From Shinella sp032095155 (lineage in GTDB: Bacteria; Pseudomonadota; Alphaproteobacteria; Rhizobiales; Rhizobiaceae), in assembly GCF_049199905.1 (NCBI RefSeq), contig NZ_JBLZPK010000046.1, positions 1 through 64,000 of the forward strand: a stretch of DNA of 64,000 nt. The letters run 5' to 3'. Positions 7,847 through 16,500 of this stretch are shown piece by piece (position 1 is the first letter of the stretch; each line of letters opens with the position of its first letter). The position numbers and the translations under genes were made by a program. Below the pieces are notes generated by a model. The model saw only the letters and a program-made list of their open reading frames with translations. It did not search any database and was not told where the DNA came from.

Positions 7847-9529
7847 ATGACAGCGCTCTCCGCCCGCAGCATTCTTGCCGGAACAGCCTCCGGTCCGATC
7901 ATCGCCGCGGGCGAGGCGCTGAGCTTCTGGGGCGGCGTCGATCCGGCGACCGGCCGCGTCATCGACGTGCACCATCCGCTGCATGGCGTGACGATCACCG
8001 GCGGCATCCTGATGATGCCGTCGAGCCGCGGCTCCTGCACCGGATCCGGCGTGCTGCTCGATCTGGCGCTCACCGGCCGCGCGCCGGCCGCGCTTGTTTT
8101 CAGCGAGGCGGAGGATGTTCTGACGCTCGGTGCGCTGATCGCCGCGGAAATGTTCGGCAAATCGCTGCCGGTTTTGCGCCTCTCGCATGAGGCCTATGAC
8201 GCGCTCTGTCGTGCCAAGACGGCGACGATCAGCGACACAGAAATCGTCGCCGACGACCTCGTCATCCCCGTTTCCCCGCCGGCCACAGCGGCCCTCGATC
8301 TCACCGAGAACGACCGTGCCATGCTCGAAGGCCGCGACGGCATCGCGGTGCAGCTGGCGCTGCGCATCACCATCGCCATGGCCGCCCAACAGGGTGCGGA
8401 AAAGCTCATCGACGTGGTGCAGGGCCATATTGACGGCTGCATCTATGCCAGCCCCGCCAACCTAACCTTCGCGGAAAAGATGGCCGACATGAGCGCCAAG
8501 GTGCGTGTGCCGACCACGATGAACGCCATCTCCGTCGACCGCGCCAACTGGGAGAAGCAGGGTGTGCCGCAGGAGTTCGGCGACCCGGCCGCCCGCCTTG
8601 CCGATGCCTATGTGCGCATGGGCTGCCGCCCGACCTTCACCTGCTCGCCCTACCTGCTCGACAGCGCGCCGAAGACGGGCGAGGCCATCGCCTGGGCCGA
8701 ATCCAATGCCGTGATCTTCGCCAACACAGTGCTCGGCGCCCGCACGGCAAAACACCCCGATTTCCTTGACCTCTGCATCGCGCTCACCGGCCGCGCGCCG
8801 CTGTCCGGCGTCTATCTCGACGAACAACGCAAGGCCAGGCGCGTCATCGACGTGGAATTGCCCGACACTATCGACGACGCCTTCTGGCCGATCGTCGGCT
8901 ATCTCGCCGGCCGCGCGGCACCCGACCGCATCCCCCTGCTGCGCGGCCTTGCGACCGCCAAGCCAACGCAGGACGATCTGAAGGCACTGTGCGCCGCCTT
9001 CGGCACCACCTCGGCCGCCCCCATGCTGCATATCGAGGGCGTGACGCCCGAAGCCGACGGCAGCGCCGCCGACAATGCCGACCGCACAATCATCACCCGC
9101 GCCGACATGATCGACGTCTGGAGGATGTTCAACGACGGCCCCGCCGAGGTCGAACTCGTTGCCATCGGCAGCCCGCACGCCTCGTCCTCCGAATGCCGGG
9201 CGCTGGCCGATGCGCTCGGCGACCGCAAGCGCCATCCCGATGTCACCGTCATCGTCACGGCCGGCCGCGATGTCATGGCGCAATCCGGCGACGTCCTGAC
9301 CCGGCTCAGGGCGAGCGGCGTTCAGGTCCTGCCGGATCTCTGCTGGTGCTCGATTTCCGAACCGATTTTCCCGACGAAGACACGGGCGCTCATCACCAAT
9401 TCCGGCAAATACGCCCATTACGGCCCGGGCCTCTCCGGCCGCACCGTGCGCTTCGGCAATCTCGCCGATTGCATCGAGGCGGCGCTGACCGGCCGCGTGC
9501 CGCCGCGCCTGCCGGCATGGCTCGCCTGA
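7847..9529 (+). CDS. Single-chain aconitase X (cis-3-hydroxy-L-proline dehydratase type)
   Basis: A 560-residue protein joining the small swivelling domain (DUF126, about residues 1-135, with MMPSSRGSCTGSGVL) to the large aconitase X domain (DUF521, about residues 145-560, with ASPANLTFAEKMADM and CRPTFTCSPYL). Characterised bacterial single-chain aconitase X enzymes dehydrate cis-3-hydroxy-L-proline to delta1-pyrroline-2-carboxylate and need iron bound by conserved cysteines. The product would be the substrate of the reductase at 739-1776, so the two genes together would turn cis-3-hydroxyproline into L-proline. It starts ten bases after the FAD enzyme and is the last gene of the operon; its stop is four bases from that of the convergent ugd. 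Confidence 0.85.
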   Translation: MTALSARSILAGTASGPIIAAGEALSFWGGVDPATGRVIDVHHPLHGVTITGGILMMPSSRGSCTGSGVLLDLALTGRAPAALVFSEAEDVLTLGALIAAEMFGKSLPVLRLSHEAYDALCRAKTATISDTEIVADDLVIPVSPPATAALDLTENDRAMLEGRDGIAVQLALRITIAMAAQQGAEKLIDVVQGHIDGCIYASPANLTFAEKMADMSAKVRVPTTMNAISVDRANWEKQGVPQEFGDPAARLADAYVRMGCRPTFTCSPYLLDSAPKTGEAIAWAESNAVIFANTVLGARTAKHPDFLDLCIALTGRAPLSGVYLDEQRKARRVIDVELPDTIDDAFWPIVGYLAGRAAPDRIPLLRGLATAKPTQDDLKALCAAFGTTSAAPMLHIEGVTPEADGSAADNADRTIITRADMIDVWRMFNDGPAEVELVAIGSPHASSSECRALADALGDRKRHPDVTVIVTAGRDVMAQSGDVLTRLRASGVQVLPDLCWCSISEPIFPTKTRALITNSGKYAHYGPGLSGRTVRFGNLADCIEAALTGRVPPRLPAWLA

Positions 9530-9533
9530 AGCC

Positions 9534-10703
9534 TCAGTCCCGCTCGAAAACGTCGCGCGTATAAACCTTATCCCTGACGTCTTCGAGTTCAGCGGAAAGG
9601 CGGTTAGCAACGATGAGGTCGGCGCGGCGCTTGAACGCGTCGAGATCGCGCACGATTTCCGAGCGGAAGAACGTGTCGTCCTCGAAATCCGGCTCGTAAA
9701 TGATGACCGGAATGCCCTTGGCCTTGATGCGCTTCAAGATGCCCTGGATGGAGGATTCACGGAAATTATCCGAATCCTTCTTCATCGCGAGCCTGTAGAC
9801 GCCGACTACATCGGGGTTGCGCGCGACGATGTCGAGCGCCAGAAACTCCTTGCGCGTCGTGTTGGCATCGACGATGGCGCGGATGAGGTTCTGCGGCACA
9901 TCGGAGAAATTGGACAGAAGCTGCTTGGTGTCCTTCGGCAGGCAATAGCCGCCATAGCCGAAAGAGGGATTGTTGTAGTGCTTGCCGATGCGCGGATCGA
10001 GCCCGACGCCCTCAATGATCTGGCGCGTGTCGATGCCATGCGTCATGGCGTAGGAATCGAGTTCGTTGAAATAGGCGACGCGCATGGCGAGATAGGTGTT
10101 GGCGAAGAGCTTGATAGCCTCGGCCTCGCCCGAGCCGGTAAAGAGCAGCGGCACGTCGTCCTTCAAGGCGCCCTGCTGCAGCAGGCTCGCAAAGAGCCGC
10201 GCCTCCGGCGTATCCGCCCCCATGACGATGCGCGACGGGTAGAGGTTGTCATGCAGCGCCTTACCCTCACGCAGGAATTCCGGCGAGAAGACGATGCGCG
10301 CGTCACCGCGCTCATTGCGCAGCGCCTGGGTATAGCCGACGGGCACGGTGGACTTGATGATAACAGTGGCATCCGGATTGAGTGCCCGCGCCTCGTCGAT
10401 GACCGCCTCAACGCTTTTCGTATCGAAATAATTGTACTGCGGATCGTAGTTGGTCGGCGTCGCCACGAGAATAAAATCCGCCCCGGTAAACGCCTCCGCC
10501 TTGTCCGTCGTCGCCTTCAACCGCAACGGTTTCGTCGCAAGATAGTCTTCGATCTCGGCATCGACGATGGGCGAAAGGCGCTGATTGACCTTCGCCACCC
10601 GTTCCGCGGAAATGTCATAGGCGATGACATCATTGTACTGGGCAAGCAGCACCGCATTGGAAAGCCCGACATAGCCGATACCGGCAACCGCAATCGTAAC
10701 CAT
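9534..10703 (-). CDS. ugd: UDP-glucose 6-dehydrogenase, short enterobacterial type
   Basis: A 389-residue enzyme oxidising UDP-glucose to UDP-glucuronate for capsule, exopolysaccharide or lipid A sugars. Residues 1-25 form the NAD fold (AGIGYVGLSN); catalytic Cys254 lies in SFGYGGYCLPKDTKQL; the substrate segment KLFANTYLAMRVAYFNELD is near residue 200. The length and these segments resemble E. coli Ugd (388 residues) more than the roughly 440-residue forms usual in rhizobia (from memory). Sampled stretches are lower in GC than neighbours: 33 of 60 at 9661-9720 and 32 of 60 at 10381-10440, against 40 of 60 at 9241-9300. It sits beside a tRNA gene. Function is secure; transfer is inferred. Confidence 0.93.
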   Translation of the reverse strand: MVTIAVAGIGYVGLSNAVLLAQYNDVIAYDISAERVAKVNQRLSPIVDAEIEDYLATKPLRLKATTDKAEAFTGADFILVATPTNYDPQYNYFDTKSVEAVIDEARALNPDATVIIKSTVPVGYTQALRNERGDARIVFSPEFLREGKALHDNLYPSRIVMGADTPEARLFASLLQQGALKDDVPLLFTGSGEAEAIKLFANTYLAMRVAYFNELDSYAMTHGIDTRQIIEGVGLDPRIGKHYNNPSFGYGGYCLPKDTKQLLSNFSDVPQNLIRAIVDANTTRKEFLALDIVARNPDVVGVYRLAMKKDSDNFRESSIQGILKRIKAKGIPVIIYEPDFEDDTFFRSEIVRDLDAFKRRADLIVANRLSAELEDVRDKVYTRDVFERD

Positions 10704-10807
10704 GAAAATCCCGTCGGCAACGCCGTTGAAACAGATGCTGCGGGCGCGGCGAAAGCCAGGTCCGGCGACAATCCGGCAGATATTATGGGGGGAGGGTTAC
10801 AAAAGGA

Positions 10808-10897
10808 TGGCGGACAGAGCGGGATTCGAACCCGCGATAGAGTCTCCCCTATACACACTTTCCAGGCGTGCGCCTTCAACCACTCGGCCACCTGTCC
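10808..10897 (-). tRNA. tRNA-Ser (GGA)
   Basis: The 90-base gene folds as a long-variable-arm tRNA: acceptor GGACAGG pairs with TCTGTCC (one G-U), the D arm begins GCCGAGTGG, the anticodon GGA is encoded at 10861-10863, the T arm has GGTTCGAATCC, and CCA is encoded at 10808-10810. GGA reads UCC and UCU serine codons. Confidence 0.97.
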
Positions 10898-11128
10898 GTC
10901 CGCTCGCTGCCGGTGGTTAATCCGACGCGGGTCGCCTTCCTGTTTCCATTCCGGCGAGACGGCGCGATATATACCGAGGTTTGGCGCGCAATCAACCGCT
11001 TTCTGACAGTTTTTTGAAGGATATGCCGCATCGCGGCGAAGGATTGCAGAGTGCCGCGCGTCTTCCTATCTATAGGCAGCAATGAAGTGGAGCGGTTTTC
11101 GGCTCCCAAGGGCACCGGGAGGGTGCGC

Positions 11129-11446
11129 ATGATACGGTTCGTCCTGAAGGCCATCAGTCTCTTCGCCCTCGTCGTTGCGGTCATGGCCGGCACGATCGAT
11201 GCGATCCAGTCGGTCTCCGCCTCCGAGCCGGTGCTGACGCCGCTCGCCGTTGCCTGGAGCACGGCAAGCCCGGATACGATCGCGCTCGTCGCCGACGGCA
11301 TCATGCGCAAGTTCCCCTATGCCTGGGATCCGGCGGCGCTCTGGGTGCTGTCGCAGCCGGCTTTTGCCGTGCTGCTCGCCGTATCCTTGTTCTTCTGGGT
11401 TATCGCCTACCGGCGCCCGCCCGTCGCAGGCCGCTTCACCGCCTGA
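11129..11446 (+). CDS. Small two-helix membrane protein, unknown function
   Basis: A 105-residue protein with a hydrophobic N-terminal segment (about residues 5-25, signal anchor or signal peptide) and a second membrane segment near residues 78-97, ending in a basic tail (YRRPPVAGRF). The ATG at 11129 is chosen because GGGAGGG lies just before it; an upstream ATG at 11051 would add a charged stretch with no ribosome site. It lies 47 bases before msrA on the same strand and is probably co-transcribed. I do not recognise a named family. Confidence 0.7.
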   Translation: MIRFVLKAISLFALVVAVMAGTIDAIQSVSASEPVLTPLAVAWSTASPDTIALVADGIMRKFPYAWDPAALWVLSQPAFAVLLAVSLFFWVIAYRRPPVAGRFTA

Positions 11447-11493
11447 TACATTAAACCGCCGCCGTCCCGCGCGGCCCGGCCAGGAGGCCATCC

Positions 11494-12144
11494 ATGTTCC
11501 TGATCGATATGTTCAACAAGAAGACCGCCATGCCCGCGCCGGAAGCCTCGCTTCCCGGCCGTGAGCAGCCGATCCCGACGTCGGAAACGCATTTCGTCAA
11601 CGGCAATCCGCTGAAGGGCCCTTATCCGCAAGGTTTCAAGACCGTTTTGCTCGGCATGGGCTGCTTCTGGGGCGCCGAGCGGCTCTTGTGGAAAATCCCC
11701 GGCGTCTGGGTGACGGCGGCGGGTTATTCCGGCGGTTTCACGCCCAACCCGACCTATCACGAGACGACGACGGGACTGACCGGCCATACCGAAGTCGTGC
11801 TCGTCGTTTACGATCCCGCCACGGTGACGCTCGAGGCGCTGCTCAAGGTCTTCTTCGAGGCGCATGACCCGACGCAGGGCATGCGCCAGGGCAACGATAT
11901 CGGCACGACCTACCGCTCGGCGGTCTATCTCGACGATGAGGCCGACCTTGCGACGGCGCGGCGTGTGCGCGACGCCTACCAGGCGGCCCTGACGGCAGCC
12001 GGGCGCACTGACCGCATCACGACGGAGATCGCCAAGGCCGGGCCACTCTACTTCGCCGAGGATGTGCACCAGCAGTATCTCGCCAAGAATCCCGGCGGCT
12101 ATTGCGGCCTTCGCGGCACGGGCGTGGCCTGCGCCATCGGCTGA
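11494..12144 (+). CDS. msrA: Peptide-methionine (S)-S-oxide reductase
   Basis: A 216-residue MsrA that repairs the S epimer of oxidised methionine in proteins. The catalytic motif GCFWGAER places the nucleophile at Cys57, and GYSGG follows. Cys204 (GGYCGLRGTG) and Cys213 near the C-terminus can act as resolving cysteines with thioredoxin. The roughly 45-residue lead before the motif is typical of the longer bacterial form and shows no convincing signal peptide. The start at 11494 is preceded by CCAGGAGGCCATCC. No msrB is nearby. Confidence 0.96.
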   Translation: MFLIDMFNKKTAMPAPEASLPGREQPIPTSETHFVNGNPLKGPYPQGFKTVLLGMGCFWGAERLLWKIPGVWVTAAGYSGGFTPNPTYHETTTGLTGHTEVVLVVYDPATVTLEALLKVFFEAHDPTQGMRQGNDIGTTYRSAVYLDDEADLATARRVRDAYQAALTAAGRTDRITTEIAKAGPLYFAEDVHQQYLAKNPGGYCGLRGTGVACAIG

Positions 12145-12255
12145 AAAAGCTCGAAAATTCGGGGAAATCCGCGCCGTCGCGAACAGGGTTTTATCTTCCT
12201 GTTGGCGGCGGCTTCTATTTTTTACCATCTGAAAAATTTCTGGTGAATTTTTCCC

Positions 12256-12378
12256 GGAGGCATGCAAGGATGCCGCCAGCCTGACCCAAGGGAACGGGTC
12301 GGTGGCTCCGCCGCGCGCCTGTCAGCGCCCGCGCGGAAGGTCCCTATAAGATCAATAGCGAACAGGGCTGCACAATGA
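12256..12378 (+). other. Hairpin-rich leader with short upstream ORF before the BMP gene
   Basis: The leader contains four candidate hairpins: 12259-12274, 12283-12300, 12301-12312 and a perfect seven-base pair of arms at 12311-12317/12330-12336. GGAGG at 12256-12260 is well spaced for an ATG at 12270 (four codons, then TGA). Another ATG at 12262 opens a 38-codon frame whose TGA (12376-12378) overlaps the BMP start as ATGA. These may be chance in GC-rich DNA or a translational control element; no known riboswitch class was recognised. Confidence 0.3.
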
Positions 12379-13367
12379 AAAAAACCCTTCTCACCCTTCT
12401 TGCAACTGCTGCCATGTCGGCCAGCGCGCTCGCCGCGGATATCAAGCCGGCGATCATCTATGACCTCGGCGGCAAGTTCGACAAGTCGTTCAACGAAGCG
12501 GCCTATAACGGCGCGGAAAAGTTCAAGACCGAGACCGGCATCGAATACCGCGAATTCGAAATCGCCAACGACGCCCAGCGCGAGCAGGCGCTTCGCCGCT
12601 TCGCCGGCGACGGCAACAACCCGATCGTGATGGCCGGCTTCTCCTGGGCAGCGCAGCTTGAGAAGGTTGCCGCCGAATATCCCGACACCAAGTTCGCCAT
12701 CATCGACATGGTTGTCGACAAGCCGAACGTCCGCTCGGTCGTCTTCAAGGAAGAAGAAGGCGGCTGGCTGGCCGGCATCCTCGCCGGCATGGCTTCCAAG
12801 TCGAAGACCGTCTCCTTCGTCGGCGGCATGGACATCCCGCTCATCCACAAATTCGCCTGCGGCTATACGGGCGGCGTGAAGTCGCTCGGCGCCGACTACA
12901 AGGTGCTCGAAGCCTATACGGGCACGACGCCGGATGCCTGGAACGACCCGGTCAAGGGCGGCGAAATCGCGAAGTCCCAGTTCGACCAGGGCTCGGACGT
13001 GGTCTATCACGCTGCCGGCGGCACGGGTGTCGGCGTTCTCCAGGCTGCGGCTGACGCCGGCAAGCTCGGCATCGGCGTCGATTCCAACCAGAACGGCATG
13101 CATCCGGGCAAGGTCCTGACCTCGATGGTCAAGCGCGTCGACGTCGCCGTCTACGACGCCTTCATGTCGGCCAAGGACGACACGTTCAAGCCCGGCATCA
13201 ACGTGCTCGGCCTGAAGGAAAACGGTGTCGACGTCGCCATGGACGACAACAACGCACCGCTCATCACCCCGGAAATGAAGGCCGCCATCGACAAGGCGCG
13301 CGCCGACATCATCGCCGGCACGGTGAAGGTCCATGACTACATGACGGACGAGACCTGCCCCTACTAA
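12375..13367 (+). CDS. BMP-family substrate-binding protein of a nucleoside ABC importer
   Basis: A 330-residue periplasmic protein of the BMP/PnrA/Med family, which binds purine or pyrimidine nucleosides. A signal peptide (residues 1 to about 21, ending SALAAD) leads into KPAIIYDLGGKFDKSFNEAA, the family's opening strand with the Asp-Lys-Ser-Phe-Asn site. The ATPase and permeases begin at 13832 after a terminator and the antisense slyX, so the binding protein is a separate transcription unit, which fits its need for high abundance. The downstream catabolic genes make nucleosides the likely ligands. Confidence 0.9.
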   Translation: MKKTLLTLLATAAMSASALAADIKPAIIYDLGGKFDKSFNEAAYNGAEKFKTETGIEYREFEIANDAQREQALRRFAGDGNNPIVMAGFSWAAQLEKVAAEYPDTKFAIIDMVVDKPNVRSVVFKEEEGGWLAGILAGMASKSKTVSFVGGMDIPLIHKFACGYTGGVKSLGADYKVLEAYTGTTPDAWNDPVKGGEIAKSQFDQGSDVVYHAAGGTGVGVLQAAADAGKLGIGVDSNQNGMHPGKVLTSMVKRVDVAVYDAFMSAKDDTFKPGINVLGLKENGVDVAMDDNNAPLITPEMKAAIDKARADIIAGTVKVHDYMTDETCPY

Positions 13368-13377
13368 GCGGCATTGA

Positions 13378-13415
13378 CGGCCCGTTTGCGAAAGCAGACG
13401 GGCCGATTCCGTTTT
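13378..13415 (+). terminator. Terminator after BMP gene
   Basis: Arms GGCCCGT (13379-13385) and ACGGGCC (13398-13404), with an extra TGC/GCA pairing around a GAAA loop, are followed at 13412 by a short T run after GATTCCG. It lies between the convergent BMP and slyX genes. The tail is weak, so efficiency is uncertain. Confidence 0.6.
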
Positions 13416-13454
13416 CCGGCGCGTTCACCCTGTTTGGCCTGCGGCGCTGCCCGT

Positions 13455-13679
13455 TCAGTAATGCGGCGGGCGGGTAATGGCCGGGGCTTCGCCGGCCCCT
13501 TCCTCCAGCAAGAGAAACCGTTCCGTCAGCCGGTCGAGCTTCGTCCTGACCTGCTCGACCACACGCCATTGTTCGGCGAGCTGGTCGGAGAGCTCCTCGA
13601 TCGTAACGGCCTGGTGGGCGACATGCTCTTCCAGGCGGGCGATGCGCGTGGCGTCGGTGTCTTCGGGAAGATCTGTCAT
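13455..13679 (-). CDS. slyX: SlyX family protein
   Basis: A 74-residue coiled-coil protein: heptads run from about residue 10 (RIARLEEHVAHQAVTIEEL) to 58, and it ends in the family's hallmark PPHY. SlyX is widespread but its molecular role is not established. The ATG at 13679 follows GAGGACAGCC. It lies on the opposite strand between the BMP gene and the ABC components, the only interruption of the nucleoside operon. Confidence 0.88.
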   Translation of the reverse strand: MTDLPEDTDATRIARLEEHVAHQAVTIEELSDQLAEQWRVVEQVRTKLDRLTERFLLLEEGAGEAPAITRPPHY

Positions 13680-13831
13680 GGCTGTCCTCGTCATGCGGCA
13701 AGCCTGAGCTATAGCGGGGGAGCCCCCGGCCCGCAATCGGGCTGGACAAGTGCAACGGAAGCAACAAGACTACGACCCGGCAGGCCGAAAAACGGCCCGT
13801 CGGCCCTAAATCCCCGTAAGAGTGGATCGTC

Positions 13832-15367
13832 ATGAGCGAACTGGCAATCGAACTGAAGGGCATCGACAAGAGCTTCGGCCTCGTCCACGCCAACCGGAAT
13901 ATCAACCTGAAGGTCCGCAAAGGCACCATTCACGGTATCATCGGCGAAAACGGCGCCGGCAAATCCACCCTCATGTCGATCCTCTACGGCTTCTACCAGG
14001 CCGACCACGGCGACATCGTGATTGACGGCAAGACGATCAAAATCCGCGATCCCAATGCGGCGATCGCCGCCGGCATCGGCATGGTGCACCAGCACTTCAT
14101 GCTGGTGGAAAACTTCACGGTGCTGGAAAACATCATGCTCGGCGCAGAGGAAAGCCAGATCCTCAATGCCGGCATCACCAAGGCGCGCGCCGAACTGAAG
14201 CGGCTCGAGAAGGAATATGCGCTGGAGGTCGATCCGGACGCCGTGATCGAGGAACTGCCCGTCGGTATCCAGCAGCGTGTCGAAATCCTGAAAGCGCTCT
14301 ACCGCAAGGCCGATATCCTCATTCTCGACGAGCCGACGGGCGTTCTGACGCCGGCCGAGGCCGATCACCTGTTCCGCATTCTCGGCCAACTGAAGGACCA
14401 AGGCAAAACCGTTCTCCTCATCACCCACAAGCTGCGCGAGATCATGGCGATCACCGACGAGGTCTCGGTCATGCGCCGCGGCGAGATGGTGGCGACGCGC
14501 ACGACCAAGGACACCTCCGTCGAGGAACTGGCCGAGCTGATGGTCGGTCGCCGTGTTCTGCTGCGCGTCGAAAAGGGTGAGGCCAAGCCCGCCGACGTCA
14601 AGCTCTCGGTCAAGAACCTCACGGTGCGCGACAGCCGCGGCGTGACCATGGTGGACGACGTGTCCTTCGACCTCAGGGCCGGCGAGATCGTCGGCATCGC
14701 TGGTGTCGCCGGCAACGGCCAGTCGGAGCTGCTGGAGGCGATTTCCGGCATCCGCCGCGCCAAATCCGGCACCGTGCTGCTCAACGGCCGCCCCGTCGAT
14801 GTGACCGGCAATGCCGATCCGGCGGAGCTGCGAAAATGTGGGCTGGCCCATGTGCCCGAAGACCGCCACCATGTCGGCCTCGTCCTGAAATTCGAGGAGA
14901 GCGAGAACGCCATTCTCGGCTATCACGACGATCCGAAATACCGGAAGGGTCTGACCCTCGACATCGACGCCATCAGGGCCGAAGCTGAAGAGAAGATCGC
15001 GGCTTACGACATCCGCCCGCCGAATCCGCGGCTGAAGACCGCCAATTTCTCCGGCGGCAACCAGCAGAAGATCGTGCTCGCGCGCGAGATGGAGCGCAAT
15101 CCCGATGTGCTGATCATCGGCCAGCCGACGCGCGGCGTCGATGTCGGGGCCATCGAATTCATTCACAAGCGCATCATAGAGATGCGTGATCAGGGCAAGG
15201 CCGTGCTGCTCGTCTCGGTCGAACTTGACGAGATCCGCGCGCTGTCCGACCGCATTCTCGTGATGTTTGCCGGCCGCGTCGTCGGCGAGCGTGCCCCGGA
15301 TGCCACCGAAGGTGAACTCGGCCTGCTGATGGCCGGTGTGGAAGGCCCGAAGGAGGCCGCGGAATGA
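13832..15367 (+). CDS. Nucleoside ABC importer ATPase (two-domain)
   Basis: A 511-residue protein with two fused ABC domains. The first (about residues 1-245) has intact Walker A GENGAGKST and Walker B LILDEPTGVLTP, with a divergent signature LPVGIQQRVEIL. The second (about 255-505) has a degenerate Walker A GVAGNGQSE, a good signature FSGGNQQKIVLA, and Gln in place of the catalytic Glu (IIGQPTRGVDVG). This asymmetry is normal for the ribose/nucleoside class, where one site does the hydrolysis. It overlaps the next permease gene by four bases (ATGA). Confidence 0.92.
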   Translation: MSELAIELKGIDKSFGLVHANRNINLKVRKGTIHGIIGENGAGKSTLMSILYGFYQADHGDIVIDGKTIKIRDPNAAIAAGIGMVHQHFMLVENFTVLENIMLGAEESQILNAGITKARAELKRLEKEYALEVDPDAVIEELPVGIQQRVEILKALYRKADILILDEPTGVLTPAEADHLFRILGQLKDQGKTVLLITHKLREIMAITDEVSVMRRGEMVATRTTKDTSVEELAELMVGRRVLLRVEKGEAKPADVKLSVKNLTVRDSRGVTMVDDVSFDLRAGEIVGIAGVAGNGQSELLEAISGIRRAKSGTVLLNGRPVDVTGNADPAELRKCGLAHVPEDRHHVGLVLKFEESENAILGYHDDPKYRKGLTLDIDAIRAEAEEKIAAYDIRPPNPRLKTANFSGGNQQKIVLAREMERNPDVLIIGQPTRGVDVGAIEFIHKRIIEMRDQGKAVLLVSVELDEIRALSDRILVMFAGRVVGERAPDATEGELGLLMAGVEGPKEAAE

Positions 15368-16497
15368 GTGTTCCCTATGCGAAACTGCCGGCCTGGGCCG
15401 AATATGGCCTGATCCCGCTCGTCAACCTCGCCGTCGCCTTCCTGATTTCCGGCCTCGTCGTGCTGATCGTCGGCGAAAGCCCGCTGGAAGCCGCCTATCA
15501 CATGATCAACGGCGCCTTCGGCCGCGGCGAATATATCGGCTTCACGCTCTACTACACCACGACCTTCATCTTCACCGGCCTTGCCGTGGCGGTCGCCTTC
15601 CATGCCGGCCTGTTCAACATCGGCGGCGAAGGCCAGGCCTATGTCGGCGGCATCGGCGTGGCGCTCGCCTGCCTTGCGCTCGACCGGACGCTGCCCTGGT
15701 ATCTCGTCTTCCCGATCGCCATCCTCGGCGCCGCTTTCTTCGGCGCGCTCTGGGCGATGATCCCCGGCTGGCTGCAGGCCAAGCGCGGCAGCCATATCGT
15801 CATCACGACGATCATGTTCAACTTCATCGCCGCCAGCCTGATGAACTACCTGCTCAACAAGGTGTTCAAGCCGCTCGGCTCGATGTCGCTGGAAACCCGC
15901 ACTTTCGATGCCGGTGGCCAGCTGCCCAAGCTCGACTGGCTGATGTCGATCTTCGGGCTTTCCGTCGGCAATGCCCCCTTCAACATCTCCTTTCTGCTGG
16001 CGCTCGTCGCCGCCTTCGGCGTCTGGGTGCTGATCTGGCGCACGAAACTCGGCTACGAGATGCGCACGATGGGCCACAGCCCCGCCGCCGCGCGCTATGC
16101 CGGCATCAAGGAAGCCAAGATCATCGTCATCACCATGATGATCTCGGGCGGCCTTGCCGGCATGATGGCGCTGAACCCGATCATGGGCGAGCAGTTCCGC
16201 ATGCAGCTCGAATTCGTCCAGGGCGCGGGCTTCGTGGGCATCGCGGTGGCGCTGATGGGCCGCTCGCATCCGGCGGGCATCATCCCGGCCGCGCTGCTCT
16301 TCGGCATGCTCTATCAGGGCGGTGCGGAAATCTCCTTCGAGATGCCCTCCATCTCGCGTGACATGATCGTCATCATCCAGGGCTTGGTGATCCTCTTTGC
16401 CGGAGCGCTCGAACATATGTTCCGCCCCGCCATTACCCGTCTCGTCATCGGCCTTTCGCCGAAGACGCGCGACGTCGCCGCCACCAAGGGAGCCTGA
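15364..16497 (+). CDS. Nucleoside ABC importer permease 1
   Basis: A 377-residue permease of the BPD_transp_2 (BmpC/NupP) family with about ten hydrophobic segments. FHAGLFNIGGEGQAYVGG near residue 80 and ALMGRSHPAGIIPAALLFG near residue 300 are typical. It pairs with the permease three bases downstream to form the channel. The start overlaps the ATPase stop, so translation is coupled. Confidence 0.9.
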   Translation: MSVPYAKLPAWAEYGLIPLVNLAVAFLISGLVVLIVGESPLEAAYHMINGAFGRGEYIGFTLYYTTTFIFTGLAVAVAFHAGLFNIGGEGQAYVGGIGVALACLALDRTLPWYLVFPIAILGAAFFGALWAMIPGWLQAKRGSHIVITTIMFNFIAASLMNYLLNKVFKPLGSMSLETRTFDAGGQLPKLDWLMSIFGLSVGNAPFNISFLLALVAAFGVWVLIWRTKLGYEMRTMGHSPAAARYAGIKEAKIIVITMMISGGLAGMMALNPIMGEQFRMQLEFVQGAGFVGIAVALMGRSHPAGIIPAALLFGMLYQGGAEISFEMPSISRDMIVIIQGLVILFAGALEHMFRPAITRLVIGLSPKTRDVAATKGA

Positions 16498-16500
16498 TCC

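Noticed and set aside
10703..11129. Possible genomic island boundary at tRNA-Ser
   Set aside because: No integrase, no transposase and no direct repeat of the tRNA 3' end were seen. Only ugd looks foreign.
12145..12374. Known riboswitch before the BMP gene
   Set aside because: The conserved loops of purine, preQ1, SAM, TPP or NMT1-type elements could not be matched. Only unspecific hairpins remain.
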